Source: Myxococcota bacterium
GTDB taxonomy: Bacteria > Myxococcota_C > UBA6777
Direction of reading: 5' to 3'
Assembly (NCBI GenBank): GCA_963169055.1
Contig: CAUJFU010000473.1
Span: 1 to 20,886 of the forward strand
DNA length: 20,886 nt
Below are positions 7,861 to 15,226 of the stretch, piece by piece. Every line of letters starts with the position of its first letter. The first letter of the stretch is position 1. A program made the position numbers and the translations under genes. The notes beneath the pieces were generated by a model. The model searched no databases, had not been told where the DNA came from, and saw only the letters and a list, made by a program, of their open reading frames with translations.

Positions 7861-8562
7861 TCAAGGGGTGTGCTTGGTGCAACGAAAGGTCGGTCGGCCT
7901 TGGGTTGAAGACGCTTGCTCACAAGACAAACGCCGCACACAACGCAAACAAAAATGGCGCGACCATTCCAATGCAGCGGGTTGACCGAGCCGATCAAACA
8001 TCGCACACCCAACACGCGGACAATGCCCAAGCCCCACCCAATGCCCCCATTCGTGCAAGATCAGCGATACCCAAGCCCGCTCACGCGAAACGCTTGGAAG
8101 CCGCGCCGTAGAAAGCACCATCGCACGCCCTTTTGACTCCGAAAGCCCCAAAACAGCATGGTCTAAAAACCCCGGAATATCGGTCGAGATATCACCCTTG
8201 GTCACGCCAATGATCACCACGTTGCCCTCCCCCACCGCAGACGCCCCACCCAAGCGCCGCAACTCCACCAAGATCCGTTCTGCACGAAAACGACCGTACC
8301 GCCGCTCAAACACCCCGTCAGGCAAACGTTGCGGCGATAGCCAACGCCAACGCAGCAGCCCTTGCCCGACCAAAGTTCGCACCACAAGTGCTTGTTCGTA
8401 TCGACTCGGTGTAGGCTCCAATGGAACCAAGATCCCCAACATCGAAGGCATCGAAGGCATCGAAGGCATCGGACGTTCTACTGCCCACCCTGTGGTCATC
8501 CAAAGAAGACCCAACAAAAAAGCCCGTAGGCCATAGTTGAAGAAAGAAGCGTTGTCTGGCAT
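7861..8562 (-). CDS. Secreted archaemetzincin-like zinc metalloprotease (M54 type)
   Basis: 233 residues. The decisive motif is HEWGHWVGLGHC, followed by PRVGC and AM, then CLRC 16 residues later. This matches the archaemetzincin signature HExxHxxGxxHC-x4-C-x-M-x17-C-x-x-C except that the last spacer is one residue shorter. The three His bind the catalytic zinc, Glu is the general base, and the four Cys form the family's second zinc site. Upstream is the expected ~150-residue pro/catalytic part (RRYGRFRAERIL, NVVIIGVTKGDISTD). Unusually, the N-terminus looks like a signal peptide (YGLRAFLLGLLWMTTGWA), followed by a short MPS repeat, so this copy is likely exported, whereas known family members are mostly cytosolic. 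Substrate unknown. Probably in one unit with the downstream barrel candidate. Confidence 0.85.
   Translation of the reverse strand: MPDNASFFNYGLRAFLLGLLWMTTGWAVERPMPSMPSMPSMLGILVPLEPTPSRYEQALVVRTLVGQGLLRWRWLSPQRLPDGVFERRYGRFRAERILVELRRLGGASAVGEGNVVIIGVTKGDISTDIPGFLDHAVLGLSESKGRAMVLSTARLPSVSRERAWVSLILHEWGHWVGLGHCPRVGCAMFDRLGQPAALEWSRHFCLRCVRRLSCEQASSTQGRPTFRCTKHTP
8441..8467 (-). repeat. 9-bp tandem repeat (three units) within the protease gene
   Basis: Three perfect copies of ATCGAAGGC (plus strand) encode Met-Pro-Ser three times just after the predicted signal peptide. Such in-frame microsatellites change spacer length by slippage without a frameshift. Confidence 0.8.
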
Positions 8563-8625
8563 CTTCGCATCTCGAATACAGGGTCAAGGAGGCGAGGGGC
8601 GAAAAGATTACTGTTTTTCAAACCA

Positions 8626-8638
8626 GCGAGACTCTCGC
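8626..8638. promoter_or_regulatory. Short inverted repeat in the divergent protease/PEGA intergenic region
   Basis: GCGAGA-C-TCTCGC is a perfect 6-1-6 inverted repeat whose flanks (CCA/TTGG) nearly extend it. It sits between the divergent starts at 8562 and 8732. It could be an operator; it has no adjacent T-run on the outgoing side and so is not a convincing terminator. Nothing else is visible in 8563-8731. Confidence 0.25.
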
Positions 8639-8731
8639 TTGGAGAAGTTCAAGCGCGGCGGTTTTTTGGCCAGATGCGCCACTCCTATCCTGTGTGGAAA
8701 CACGCCTTGACGATATCAAACGGAGACCGAA

Positions 8732-9886
8732 TTGAACACCATCCCTTCTGCCCATGTTTCAACACGTCTTGCCGCAGGCTCCGATCTTCGGCCTACATGT
8801 GCTTTTTTTATGCGGACTCTTTGCTTGTTTGGCCTCCTCGCTCTCTTTCCCTTACCGCTTTCGGCCACACCAACACCAACGCCCACGACACGGCCTACTC
8901 CAACGCCCACGACACGGCCTACTCCAATGCCCACGACACGGCCTGCCTCAAAGCAGTCCCACAAACACGCCACGCCCTCAAGCCTTCACCATGCCTCACG
9001 TATCCCGCAACGTATCCCCCGAGAGATGGGCGTTTTCAGCTTTGCACTCTCGCGGCACTACGAGGGTTGGATCGATGGTCTTTGGGTGGGTCGTTTGCCT
9101 GTGACTTATCTGCGGATCGCTGCGGGCGCGCATGTGATCGAAGTAGCAAAGCTCCGCGATGTCGGGACTCCGCAAACCCCACGTGCGCGTTTTTCGATCG
9201 TGTTGCCTGCGGGTCAGCACTTGGTGATCGGGGATCGTCGGGGCCGGTTTGGCTTTCGCTTTCAGCGAGACGAAGAACACCGCGTCTTTTTGCGAATCTA
9301 CCAACGAGGCAAACCGCCCACCGAACAGACCCGTGCGCCCGGGCCGTATTGTCCTCCCAACCATCCGTGTCTTTTTCTTGCCCCGGGAGAACATCTCTAT
9401 TTGCGCGACGATGCTCCGCCGTTGTTGCAGTCTCCCACGATCGCGCAAAAAGCCGTCCGCCCTTTTGTCGCTCAAAAAGGCGATGGCTTCTTGACGTTGC
9501 ACAGTTTCCCCCCCGGGATCCTATTGCTCGATGGCCGTGTTTACGCCCCCACACCCGTTGCGCGCTTGCCATTACGCCCGGGCCGTTATCAAGCCTCGAT
9601 CCGCAACGGATACATCGGGATGTTCTGGCAAAAAGAGATCGTGATCTTGCCCTCCAAAGAAACCCGCGAGATCGCCGTGCTTGCGCCGCCTCACGGGGGT
9701 GCGCTGCGCCTGTTCGCAACTCCGCCTGCGCGATTGTTCGTCGGCGAGCACTACCGAGGCTGGACGCCCTATCTTGGGGGCTTTTCATCAGGGATTCATT
9801 CGATATCGCTCTATCGCCCTCACCAACCCACCCTGCGCAAGACGCTGATCATCCAGCCCCAAACAGACCAGACTCTCGCCTATTGA
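8732..9886 (+). CDS. Exported PEGA-like domain protein
   Basis: 384 residues from a TTG at 8732 that has GGAGA 6 nt upstream. An in-frame ATG at 8810 gives a more standard signal peptide (MRTLCLFGLLALFPLPLSA) but has no ribosome site. After the signal come three TPTPTTRP repeats, then a first beta-rich domain (about residues 100-200, ..ALSRHYEGWIDGLWVGRLPVTYLRIAAGAHVIEV) and at least two further units resembling PEGA domains: FLTLHSFPPGILLLDGRVY...LRPGRYQASI and LRLFATPPARLFVGEHYRG...SSGIHSISLY. PEGA-like units are immunoglobulin-like surface or extracytoplasmic modules; no enzymatic residues are apparent. Divergent from the archaemetzincin gene. The PEGA assignment is by pattern (G-variable-P-x-G-x-H/Y-x-hydrophobic), so moderate. 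Confidence 0.7.
   Translation: MNTIPSAHVSTRLAAGSDLRPTCAFFMRTLCLFGLLALFPLPLSATPTPTPTTRPTPTPTTRPTPMPTTRPASKQSHKHATPSSLHHASRIPQRIPREMGVFSFALSRHYEGWIDGLWVGRLPVTYLRIAAGAHVIEVAKLRDVGTPQTPRARFSIVLPAGQHLVIGDRRGRFGFRFQRDEEHRVFLRIYQRGKPPTEQTRAPGPYCPPNHPCLFLAPGEHLYLRDDAPPLLQSPTIAQKAVRPFVAQKGDGFLTLHSFPPGILLLDGRVYAPTPVARLPLRPGRYQASIRNGYIGMFWQKEIVILPSKETREIAVLAPPHGGALRLFATPPARLFVGEHYRGWTPYLGGFSSGIHSISLYRPHQPTLRKTLIIQPQTDQTLAY
8877..8944 (+). repeat. 24-bp tandem repeat (2.8 units) coding TPTPTTRP
   Basis: Units at 8877-8900 and 8901-8924 are identical and the third (8925-8944) differs at one base. In frame with the PEGA-like gene they encode a Thr/Pro linker immediately after the signal peptide. Confidence 0.85.
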
Positions 9887-10077
9887 GGCCACCGTGAGGC
9901 CCAACACTCCGCGTTCTAGGCTCCCCAAACCAAGCTACCACGACAACGAAGCAGTTCTTCAACCAAGCCCGCTCGCGCCCCTCCGAGCGGCAGTGTTGAT
10001 AGGACTCACGCAGTTGCCAAAATGTGGCCTCTGAAGGCGGTTCCCCCCCATCCAACGATGCCACCTGTCTCACCGAA

Positions 10078-11046
10078 TCAAGCGCCTTTGCGTTTTTTGA
10101 TCTCTTCGATCATCTCGGGAACCACTTTGAACATATCCGCAACAAAGCCATAATCGGCCAGTTGGAAGATCGGAGCTTCGGGGTCTTTGTTGATCGCCAC
10201 GATGACTTTCGAGCCTTTCATCCCTGCAAGGTGTTGGATGGCTCCTGAGATCCCGATGGCGAAGTAAAGCTCGGGTGCAACGACCTTTCCGGTCTGTCCG
10301 ACTTGGAGTTCGTTGGGCACAAGGCCCGCATCACACGCTGCACGCGAAGCGCCCATCGCCGCCTTGAGCGTATCCGCCAAGGACTCGATCATCTTGACGC
10401 CTTTTTCATCCTTCATCGAACGACCGCCCGACACCACAACGCGGGCTTCGGTCAATTCGGGGCGTTCGGACTTGGTTTCTTCCATGTCCTCCACGCGGAC
10501 TTTGTCGGCCTCTTCAAGAGACACACGGAGGTTGTTGACCTTGGCCTGATCGCTGCCCTGCTTTGGGGCTTCAAACGAGGTGGCACGGATGCTCACCACT
10601 TTTTGCGCCGTTTCGACACGCACCCGAGCGATCACGGAACCCGCCCACACAGGGCGCTTGAACGTCCCGTCAGGCAACATCTCCACGATATCCGACGCCA
10701 TCCCTGCGCCCAAACGCCCGGCAATCCGAGGAAACAGATCTTTTCCTTGGACGGTCGCGGCACCTGTGATCATCTGTGCGTCGATCTCCGAAGCCAACGC
10801 GCAGATCGCTTGGGTATAAGGTTCGGTACGATACACTTCCAAGTCGGAGTCATCGGCGAGATGGATGGCCTTGGCTCCGTAGCCTTGAAGTTCTTTTGCC
10901 AGACCGCTGATATCGCTGCCACCGAGAAAGATGTGCAGATCGAGACCGAGTTGGTTGGCGGCTTGTTTGGCGAATCCAAGCGCGTTGAAGGTCACTTTGC
11001 GCAGGCTGCCTTTGTATTGCTCGGCGATCACGAGAATGCTTGCCAT
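10078..11046 (-). CDS. etfA: Electron transfer flavoprotein, alpha subunit
   Basis: 322 residues, normal length. The C-terminal FAD-binding domain carries the alpha-subunit signature [18 protein letters not shown] followed by [20 protein letters not shown], with the preceding VVSGGRSM segment. The N-terminal Rossmann-like half begins ASILVIAEQ. With EtfB it forms the FAD/AMP heterodimer that takes electrons from acyl-CoA dehydrogenases and passes them to ETF:quinone oxidoreductase. Start: ATG at 11046 with AGGAGA upstream. It lies 69 nt downstream of etfB on the same strand, order etfB-etfA as usual. No terminator stem-loop is evident downstream; 9887-10077 shows no gene. Confidence 0.96.
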   Translation of the reverse strand: MASILVIAEQYKGSLRKVTFNALGFAKQAANQLGLDLHIFLGGSDISGLAKELQGYGAKAIHLADDSDLEVYRTEPYTQAICALASEIDAQMITGAATVQGKDLFPRIAGRLGAGMASDIVEMLPDGTFKRPVWAGSVIARVRVETAQKVVSIRATSFEAPKQGSDQAKVNNLRVSLEEADKVRVEDMEETKSERPELTEARVVVSGGRSMKDEKGVKMIESLADTLKAAMGASRAACDAGLVPNELQVGQTGKVVAPELYFAIGISGAIQHLAGMKGSKVIVAINKDPEAPIFQLADYGFVADMFKVVPEMIEEIKKRKGA

Positions 11047-11115
11047 GATCGATTCTCCTGTATTGACGGGGCTTCATGCGCCCCACGATTCGGAAAAAGC
11101 GCGAAAAAGCGATGA

Positions 11116-11907
11116 TTAGAGAACTTTGGCTTCGTTTTGGAGCTTGTCGAGCAAGGTTTGAACGTTGTCCACCATCACACCCGCTTGGCGCTCAGGCAGC
11201 GGTTCATAACCAAGGACGGTCACTTTGGGTTCTGCGGTGATGCCGAGATCCGCCAAGGTTAACTCGTCGAGAGGTTTTTTCTTGGCTTTGATGATGTTGG
11301 GAAGTGCCGGATAGCGCGGGACATTCAGACGCAAATCCACCGTGATCACCGCAGGCAGATCGATCTCGACCGTTTCCAAGCCACCGTCGATCTCACGCAC
11401 CACCGTTGCGGTGTCGTCATCCAAGTCGATGGCGGGTTCTTTTTGTTTTTCGGCTTCCGATTCCAAAGATTCGGTTTTGGCTGCAAAGGTGGCTTGGGGC
11501 CAACCAAGGAATTCGGCGAGTAGTTGTCCCGTTTGGTTGGCATCATCATCGATCGCTTGTTTGCCCATCAATACGAGGTTGGGTTCTTCGCGCTCGACCA
11601 CCGCTTTGAAGATACGGGCGGCAACGTCCGAATCGATCGGTTGCGTCACTTTGACGAGGATGGCGCGATCGGCCCCGATCGCCAAACCCGTGCGAAGCTG
11701 TTGGGTCGCCTCTTCTGTTCCGATGGCAACGACCACCACTTCGGCGCTATGTTCGTCTTTGAGGCGCACCGCTTCTTCAAGTGCGATCTCGTCGAATGGA
11801 TTGATCATGTAGGTTAATCCATCCGTCACGATCCCAGTACCTTGGGCATTGATGCGGATCTTGGACTCGTAGTGTTCAACACGTTTGGTTGTCACGAGGA
11901 TCTTCAT
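11116..11907 (-). CDS. etfB: Electron transfer flavoprotein, beta subunit
   Basis: 263 residues. It has the EtfB features: MKILVTTKRVEHYESKI start, MINPFDEIALEEAVRLKD, the AMP-binding-loop region GKQAIDDDANQTGQ, and the beta signature DLPAVITVDLRLNVPRYPALPNIIKAKKKP region near residues 195-225. It binds AMP and forms the electron-accepting dimer with EtfA. The ATG at 11907 is preceded by AAGGAGA. Gene order TetR regulator - etfB - etfA with small gaps (79 and 69 nt) suggests an operon similar to the Bacillus fadR-etfBA group, pointing to fatty-acid beta-oxidation. Confidence 0.96.
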   Translation of the reverse strand: MKILVTTKRVEHYESKIRINAQGTGIVTDGLTYMINPFDEIALEEAVRLKDEHSAEVVVVAIGTEEATQQLRTGLAIGADRAILVKVTQPIDSDVAARIFKAVVEREEPNLVLMGKQAIDDDANQTGQLLAEFLGWPQATFAAKTESLESEAEKQKEPAIDLDDDTATVVREIDGGLETVEIDLPAVITVDLRLNVPRYPALPNIIKAKKKPLDELTLADLGITAEPKVTVLGYEPLPERQAGVMVDNVQTLLDKLQNEAKVL

Positions 11908-11986
11908 AGAAAAAGTCTCCTTAACTCAACAACAGTTTGAATGGTTGCCGCTTGGCATTTGTGGAAAACAGCAAGACGCTCTCTTC

Positions 11987-12643
11987 CTAAGTGCCGCTCG
12001 GTGCAGAAACAGGACACCGTCGAACCCCTTGCAAGATCATCTCACAGAGCGCTTCTGCGGACTCTTCGAGCGAAAGGTCACGGCGAGACAACAACCACGC
12101 AAGCGAGATCTCGTCCATCGCACCGAAGATCGCTCGCGTGATCAAAGAAGGCCGTAGATCGGACCGAAAAACCCCCTCTTCGATCCCTTCTTGCAGGATC
12201 TCCCCGATGATCTTGAGGTACTCCCCAAACAACGGGTTCTTGTATTCTTTGATGAAGATCGAAGACTGGCGAAGCTCCACAGAGATAATCTGCGCCACTT
12301 CCGGGTCATGTTCGACAAGACGCAGGTGGGTATGCAAAAAGGCGCGTAGTTTGCCCTCGGCTGCTTGCTCATCCTGCAACGCATCCCGAAACAACCGCAA
12401 CGCTCGCGCCATCACCTCTTCAAACAACTCGATCAATAATTGATCTTTGTTTTTGAAATACAAATAGATCGTACCATCCGCCACTCCCGCAGCCTGTGCG
12501 ATATCGTGGATCGTCGTCCGATGAAACCCCCGCTCCGCAAGCACTCCGATCGCAGCACGCAAGATCCGCTCTTGTTTCGTCGAGTACTTTTCCTCTGTCG
12601 ATGGCCGCTTGGCATCTTCTTTTTTGCTTGGTCGCCCACTCAT
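11987..12643 (-). CDS. TetR-family transcriptional regulator (FadR-like)
   Basis: 218 residues. The N-terminal helix-turn-helix is typical: ILRAAIGVLAERGFHRTTIHDIAQAAGVADGTIYLYFKNKDQLL (quoted here in pieces: RGFHRTTIHDIA, GVADGTIYLYF, KNKDQLL) at about residues 25-70. The remainder is a helical ligand-binding domain with ISVELRQSSIFIKEY and a C-terminal part as in Bacillus-type FadR, which responds to long-chain acyl-CoA. Placement directly upstream of etfBA supports control of fatty-acid oxidation. GGGAG lies about 11 nt before the ATG. The basic N-terminal tail of ~20 residues is longer than average. Ligand assignment is inference. Confidence 0.9.
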   Translation of the reverse strand: MSGRPSKKEDAKRPSTEEKYSTKQERILRAAIGVLAERGFHRTTIHDIAQAAGVADGTIYLYFKNKDQLLIELFEEVMARALRLFRDALQDEQAAEGKLRAFLHTHLRLVEHDPEVAQIISVELRQSSIFIKEYKNPLFGEYLKIIGEILQEGIEEGVFRSDLRPSLITRAIFGAMDEISLAWLLSRRDLSLEESAEALCEMILQGVRRCPVSAPSGT

Positions 12644-12695
12644 CGCTCAGACTACTCCCTCAAGGCTGAATCCCCGTTCACTTCAATGGTCGGTC

Positions 12696-12724
12696 AAGGT
12701 ACTCGCTCGAGGTTTCTTTGTCAA
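12696..12724 (-). promoter_or_regulatory. Possible promoter for the TetR-etfBA operon
   Basis: A perfect TTGACA (minus, 12719-12724) is followed after 17 nt by TACCTT (12696-12701), a weak -10. The sequence CCTTGAC recurs 25 nt on, and the 17-nt spacer holds CTCGAGCGAG, so an autoregulatory operator is possible. Confidence 0.4.
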
Positions 12725-12813
12725 GGAGTGGAGGCGGCGCTTGAAAAGCGGCACTTGAGAAGCAGCAGAAGCAGAAGCAGGGGTGGAATTTGATCTCCAT
12801 CAAAACGGAGCGT

Positions 12814-12842
12814 TTGCTATCCCAAGACGGGATAGATATGCT
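12814..12842 (+). promoter_or_regulatory. Possible promoter with inverted repeat in its spacer
   Basis: TTGCTA (12814-12819), 17 nt, TATGCT (12837-12842): four of six consensus bases at each element. The spacer is almost filled by a perfect inverted repeat CTATCCC-AAGAC-GGGATAG (12817-12835), a typical position for a repressor site. It would serve the Cys-rich gene downstream. The 400-nt region 12644-13043 holds this, the facing TetR promoter and no clear gene; an in-frame ATG at 12888 with AAGGG 8 nt upstream could extend the Cys-rich protein. Confidence 0.35.
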
Positions 12843-13043
12843 TAAGAGCGGTTTGGGAAAGAACAGAAACAAAGAAGGGCCTCTTGTATGCAGACGCAGA
12901 AGGTGCAAACCCACAAACTTTTCGGACCGATGCGTGCTGATCTTCCGCATGGACGGTCGATACCGACACAAGTCGACGGGGTGGGGTGCATCGACAAAGC
13001 TGATGTTGCGGAATCTTGGGATAGGTGGGGGGTGCGGACGATC

Positions 13044-14027
13044 ATGCACGCCCTCATCGCGGTGTGGTGGTTGGGGTCGTGGATGGGAGCCAACCACGCA
13101 GCGGGCGGTCTGCTGTGCCGCACCGAAGGGAAAACGTGTAAGGACAACCAACCCTGTTGCAAAGATCTTTCGTGCCGAAAAGGCCGATGTACGGCGTTCT
13201 GTCGTGCAGAAGGATACCCATGCACCCAAGGTAGCGAGTGTTGTCAGGGGCTTTGCACAGAAAGTCGCTGTGGCGGCTCATGCCGCTCCACAGGGGAAAG
13301 ATGCTCACGAGATCAAGAGTGCTGCTCACTTAAATGCGCAGAAGACCGATGTACCGAAGGGAGCGGAGCGCTGCTATGCGATCCCGCCGAATGTCTGCGA
13401 TGGGATCCGACCTTGCGACTTTGTCGTTCGCACTGCGAGAACGGAACACGCTGCACTTTGGGACGTTGCCGACGCCTCGGCGCAGCCAAACGCTCTCCAC
13501 CACGTCTTGGGACTTCGGTTGAATCTCCGACCCATCCCACCACCTCGACAAATCCCAACCAACCAACCCATCCCACCACCTCGACAAATCCCAGCCAACC
13601 GACCCATTCTTCCACGCCCACGCCACCGATCTTGCGCTCTTCACCGCCTGCCATCGTACCCTCGAAACGCTCGCCACCTCCCTTGTGTCGTTGGCAAGAC
13701 TGTTTGCACCTCGACAAACGACAAAACCAATGTACCGTGATCTGCCCTGCTCATACACGTTGTGATGGAGAAGGGCGTTGTTTGCCGCTGAGGGTGCGTT
13801 GCCCACGGACGCAGTGTTTGCGTTATGATGTCCGACAAAAGCGTTGCGTGTCCCTTTGCCTTGAGAGCCAACGGTGTGTACAAGGGCGTTGTGTACATGG
13901 GCAAGTGTGTTTGCAGATACGCTGTATGCGATTTGATGCGCGCCTCAGGCGTTGTGTTTCTGTGTGCCCAAAAGAGACGCGTTGTGATGGTTATGGGCGA
14001 TGTATGCCGATGGGTTCGGGTTGGTGA
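13044..14027 (+). CDS. Secreted Cys-rich protein with knottin-like and six-Cys repeats
   Basis: 327 residues from the ATG at 13044, which begins a signal peptide (MHALIAVWWLGSWMGANHA). Then come three adjacent ~30-residue units with C-x6-C-x5-CC-x4-C-x4-C spacing, the C-C-CC-C-C order of inhibitor-cystine-knot/Dickkopf-like folds. Next come one unit, a Pro/Thr/Ser linker (about residues 155-210) and three further units of a second repeat, C-x4-C-[LM]-x-[WLF/Y]-D-x5-C-x3-C-x5-C-x4/5-C, so four of these in all. Cys are strictly paired, implying an oxidising extracytoplasmic location. Function unknown: binding module, inhibitor or toxin-like are all possible. The frame is open from 12888 (ATG with AAGGG), which would add 52 residues before the hydrophobic segment; codon use there is poor, so the shorter start is preferred. 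The next gene follows after 47 nt. Confidence 0.78.
   Translation: MHALIAVWWLGSWMGANHAAGGLLCRTEGKTCKDNQPCCKDLSCRKGRCTAFCRAEGYPCTQGSECCQGLCTESRCGGSCRSTGERCSRDQECCSLKCAEDRCTEGSGALLCDPAECLRWDPTLRLCRSHCENGTRCTLGRCRRLGAAKRSPPRLGTSVESPTHPTTSTNPNQPTHPTTSTNPSQPTHSSTPTPPILRSSPPAIVPSKRSPPPLCRWQDCLHLDKRQNQCTVICPAHTRCDGEGRCLPLRVRCPRTQCLRYDVRQKRCVSLCLESQRCVQGRCVHGQVCLQIRCMRFDARLRRCVSVCPKETRCDGYGRCMPMGSGW
13531..13602 (+). repeat. 36-bp direct repeat (two units) coding the Thr/Pro linker
   Basis: Units 13531-13566 and 13567-13602 differ at only two positions. In the Cys-rich gene they encode THPTTSTNPNQP and a near copy, separating the knottin-like from the C-terminal six-Cys repeats. Confidence 0.85.
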
Positions 14028-14074
14028 GCCAAGGCTCTTGTTTGTTTTGTATGTAGAAGAAGGAGAATTTTCGC

Positions 14075-15226
14075 ATGGTTGCACAACAATTCAACTGGCG
14101 TCGTTTTGTTCAAACATCCTTATGTTTTGCTGCGTTGGCGGCCTTGCCTTTTTTGTCCGTATTTGCGGCCTGTCCGGGTCCTAACTCAGACGAAGAAGTG
14201 ATCAAAGAAGCCGATACGTGGCGACCAGAAGGCGGTGAGATCAGCCCCGAACCCACAAGCGAAAGCAACACCGAGCAGAACGCCGACCAAACGAACATAC
14301 CCTCTCCCTATTCTTTCACACGCGTCAACGTGGGGGATTCCAAGGCCTTGTCGCACATGGTGTCCACTACTGCGATACAGATCGTGGGTGGTGAATCCAT
14401 CTTCCTCACAGAAGACAAATCCGTATGGCTGGATATCGCTCCTCCCGCGTTGGTGGGGAGTGTGAGAAATCTGTCCATTCGAGAAAATCGCGTGCTTGCG
14501 GTGGGTGGCGAAGAAGCGGCCCCTTTTCAAGGGCAGATCATGCTTTCAAAAGATACAGGTCGGACGTGGACATCCGTATGGACAGGTAAAAAAGACCAAA
14601 AAGACGCTCGTCTGCGTGCAGTCGCATGGATCACCGAGACGGTCGCTGTCGCGGCGGGCCGCTCAGGTCAATTTTATCGAACCGTGGATCGCGGAGAAAC
14701 ATGGTCCCCTCTTGCTGTCGGAGCGTCCATGACAAACGCACAGCTCGAAGGGATGGCGCTTGTGGGATCGAAGATCTTTGTCGTGGGCGATCAGGGCGGG
14801 ATCTTTTTGACCGAAGACAACGGAGCGACGTGGAAAGTCCTTCAACAAGAGAGCAGTCTCCCAACGCTTCGGGACATTCATTTCTTGCAAGACAAACAGA
14901 CCGGTTACGCTGTGGGCGCGCAAGGGGCGGTGTATCGGACAACCGATGGCGGCGCAACGTGGACCCGATACCAACAAATCCCTCTTCCCTCGGACGATGA
15001 TGACTTGCGCGCTATCTCTTCGGACGGTGCGAATCGTATGGCGATCATCTCGCGAAAGTACTATTACATCAGCCTCAACAAAGGCAATTCGTGGGAGCGC
15101 TTCGGTTTCCAAGAAAGCTTTTTGCCAGAACGCTCCGAACTGCGGGGGCTTCACTTTGTAGACAAAGACAACCTCTTCTTTCTCGTGAGCGATGGCTACA
15201 TCCTCAAAGGGGCCTACCAACCTTGA
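14075..15226 (+). CDS. Ycf48/BNR-repeat beta-propeller, probable lipoprotein
   Basis: 383 residues. The N-terminus has a basic WRR, a hydrophobic core (SLCFAALAALPFLSVFAAC) and a Cys at 33 that may be lipidated (FAAC departs from the consensus lipobox at -3). An acidic Ser/Thr linker follows to ~residue 75. The rest repeats the Asp-box/BNR pattern of Ycf48 and sialidase-like propellers: SKDTGRTWTSV, TVDRGETWSPL, TEDNGATWKVL, TTDGGATWTRY, SLNKGNSWERF, at about 45-50 residue intervals, with intervening VGxxG-type strands. Ycf48 assists photosystem II assembly in phototrophs; in non-phototrophs these proteins have no fixed role. The ATG at 14075 has a strong AGAAGGAG site. Its stop overlaps the start of the UraD-UraH gene. 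Confidence 0.82.
   Translation: MVAQQFNWRRFVQTSLCFAALAALPFLSVFAACPGPNSDEEVIKEADTWRPEGGEISPEPTSESNTEQNADQTNIPSPYSFTRVNVGDSKALSHMVSTTAIQIVGGESIFLTEDKSVWLDIAPPALVGSVRNLSIRENRVLAVGGEEAAPFQGQIMLSKDTGRTWTSVWTGKKDQKDARLRAVAWITETVAVAAGRSGQFYRTVDRGETWSPLAVGASMTNAQLEGMALVGSKIFVVGDQGGIFLTEDNGATWKVLQQESSLPTLRDIHFLQDKQTGYAVGAQGAVYRTTDGGATWTRYQQIPLPSDDDDLRAISSDGANRMAIISRKYYYISLNKGNSWERFGFQESFLPERSELRGLHFVDKDNLFFLVSDGYILKGAYQP

Noticed and set aside
8674-9897. 407-residue plus-strand frame overlapping the PEGA-like gene
   Set aside because: Out of frame with the signal peptide, repeats and domain pattern; composition (Arg/Cys/Ser-rich) is that of a shadow frame.
9849-10073. 74-residue minus-strand frame after etfA
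   Set aside because: Overlaps the end of the PEGA-like gene, lacks a ribosome site and has no recognisable features.
12790-13740. 316-residue plus-strand frame in the Cys-rich gene region
   Set aside because: Overlaps the Cys-rich gene in another frame and lacks any repeat logic; the six-Cys periodicity is only in the chosen frame.
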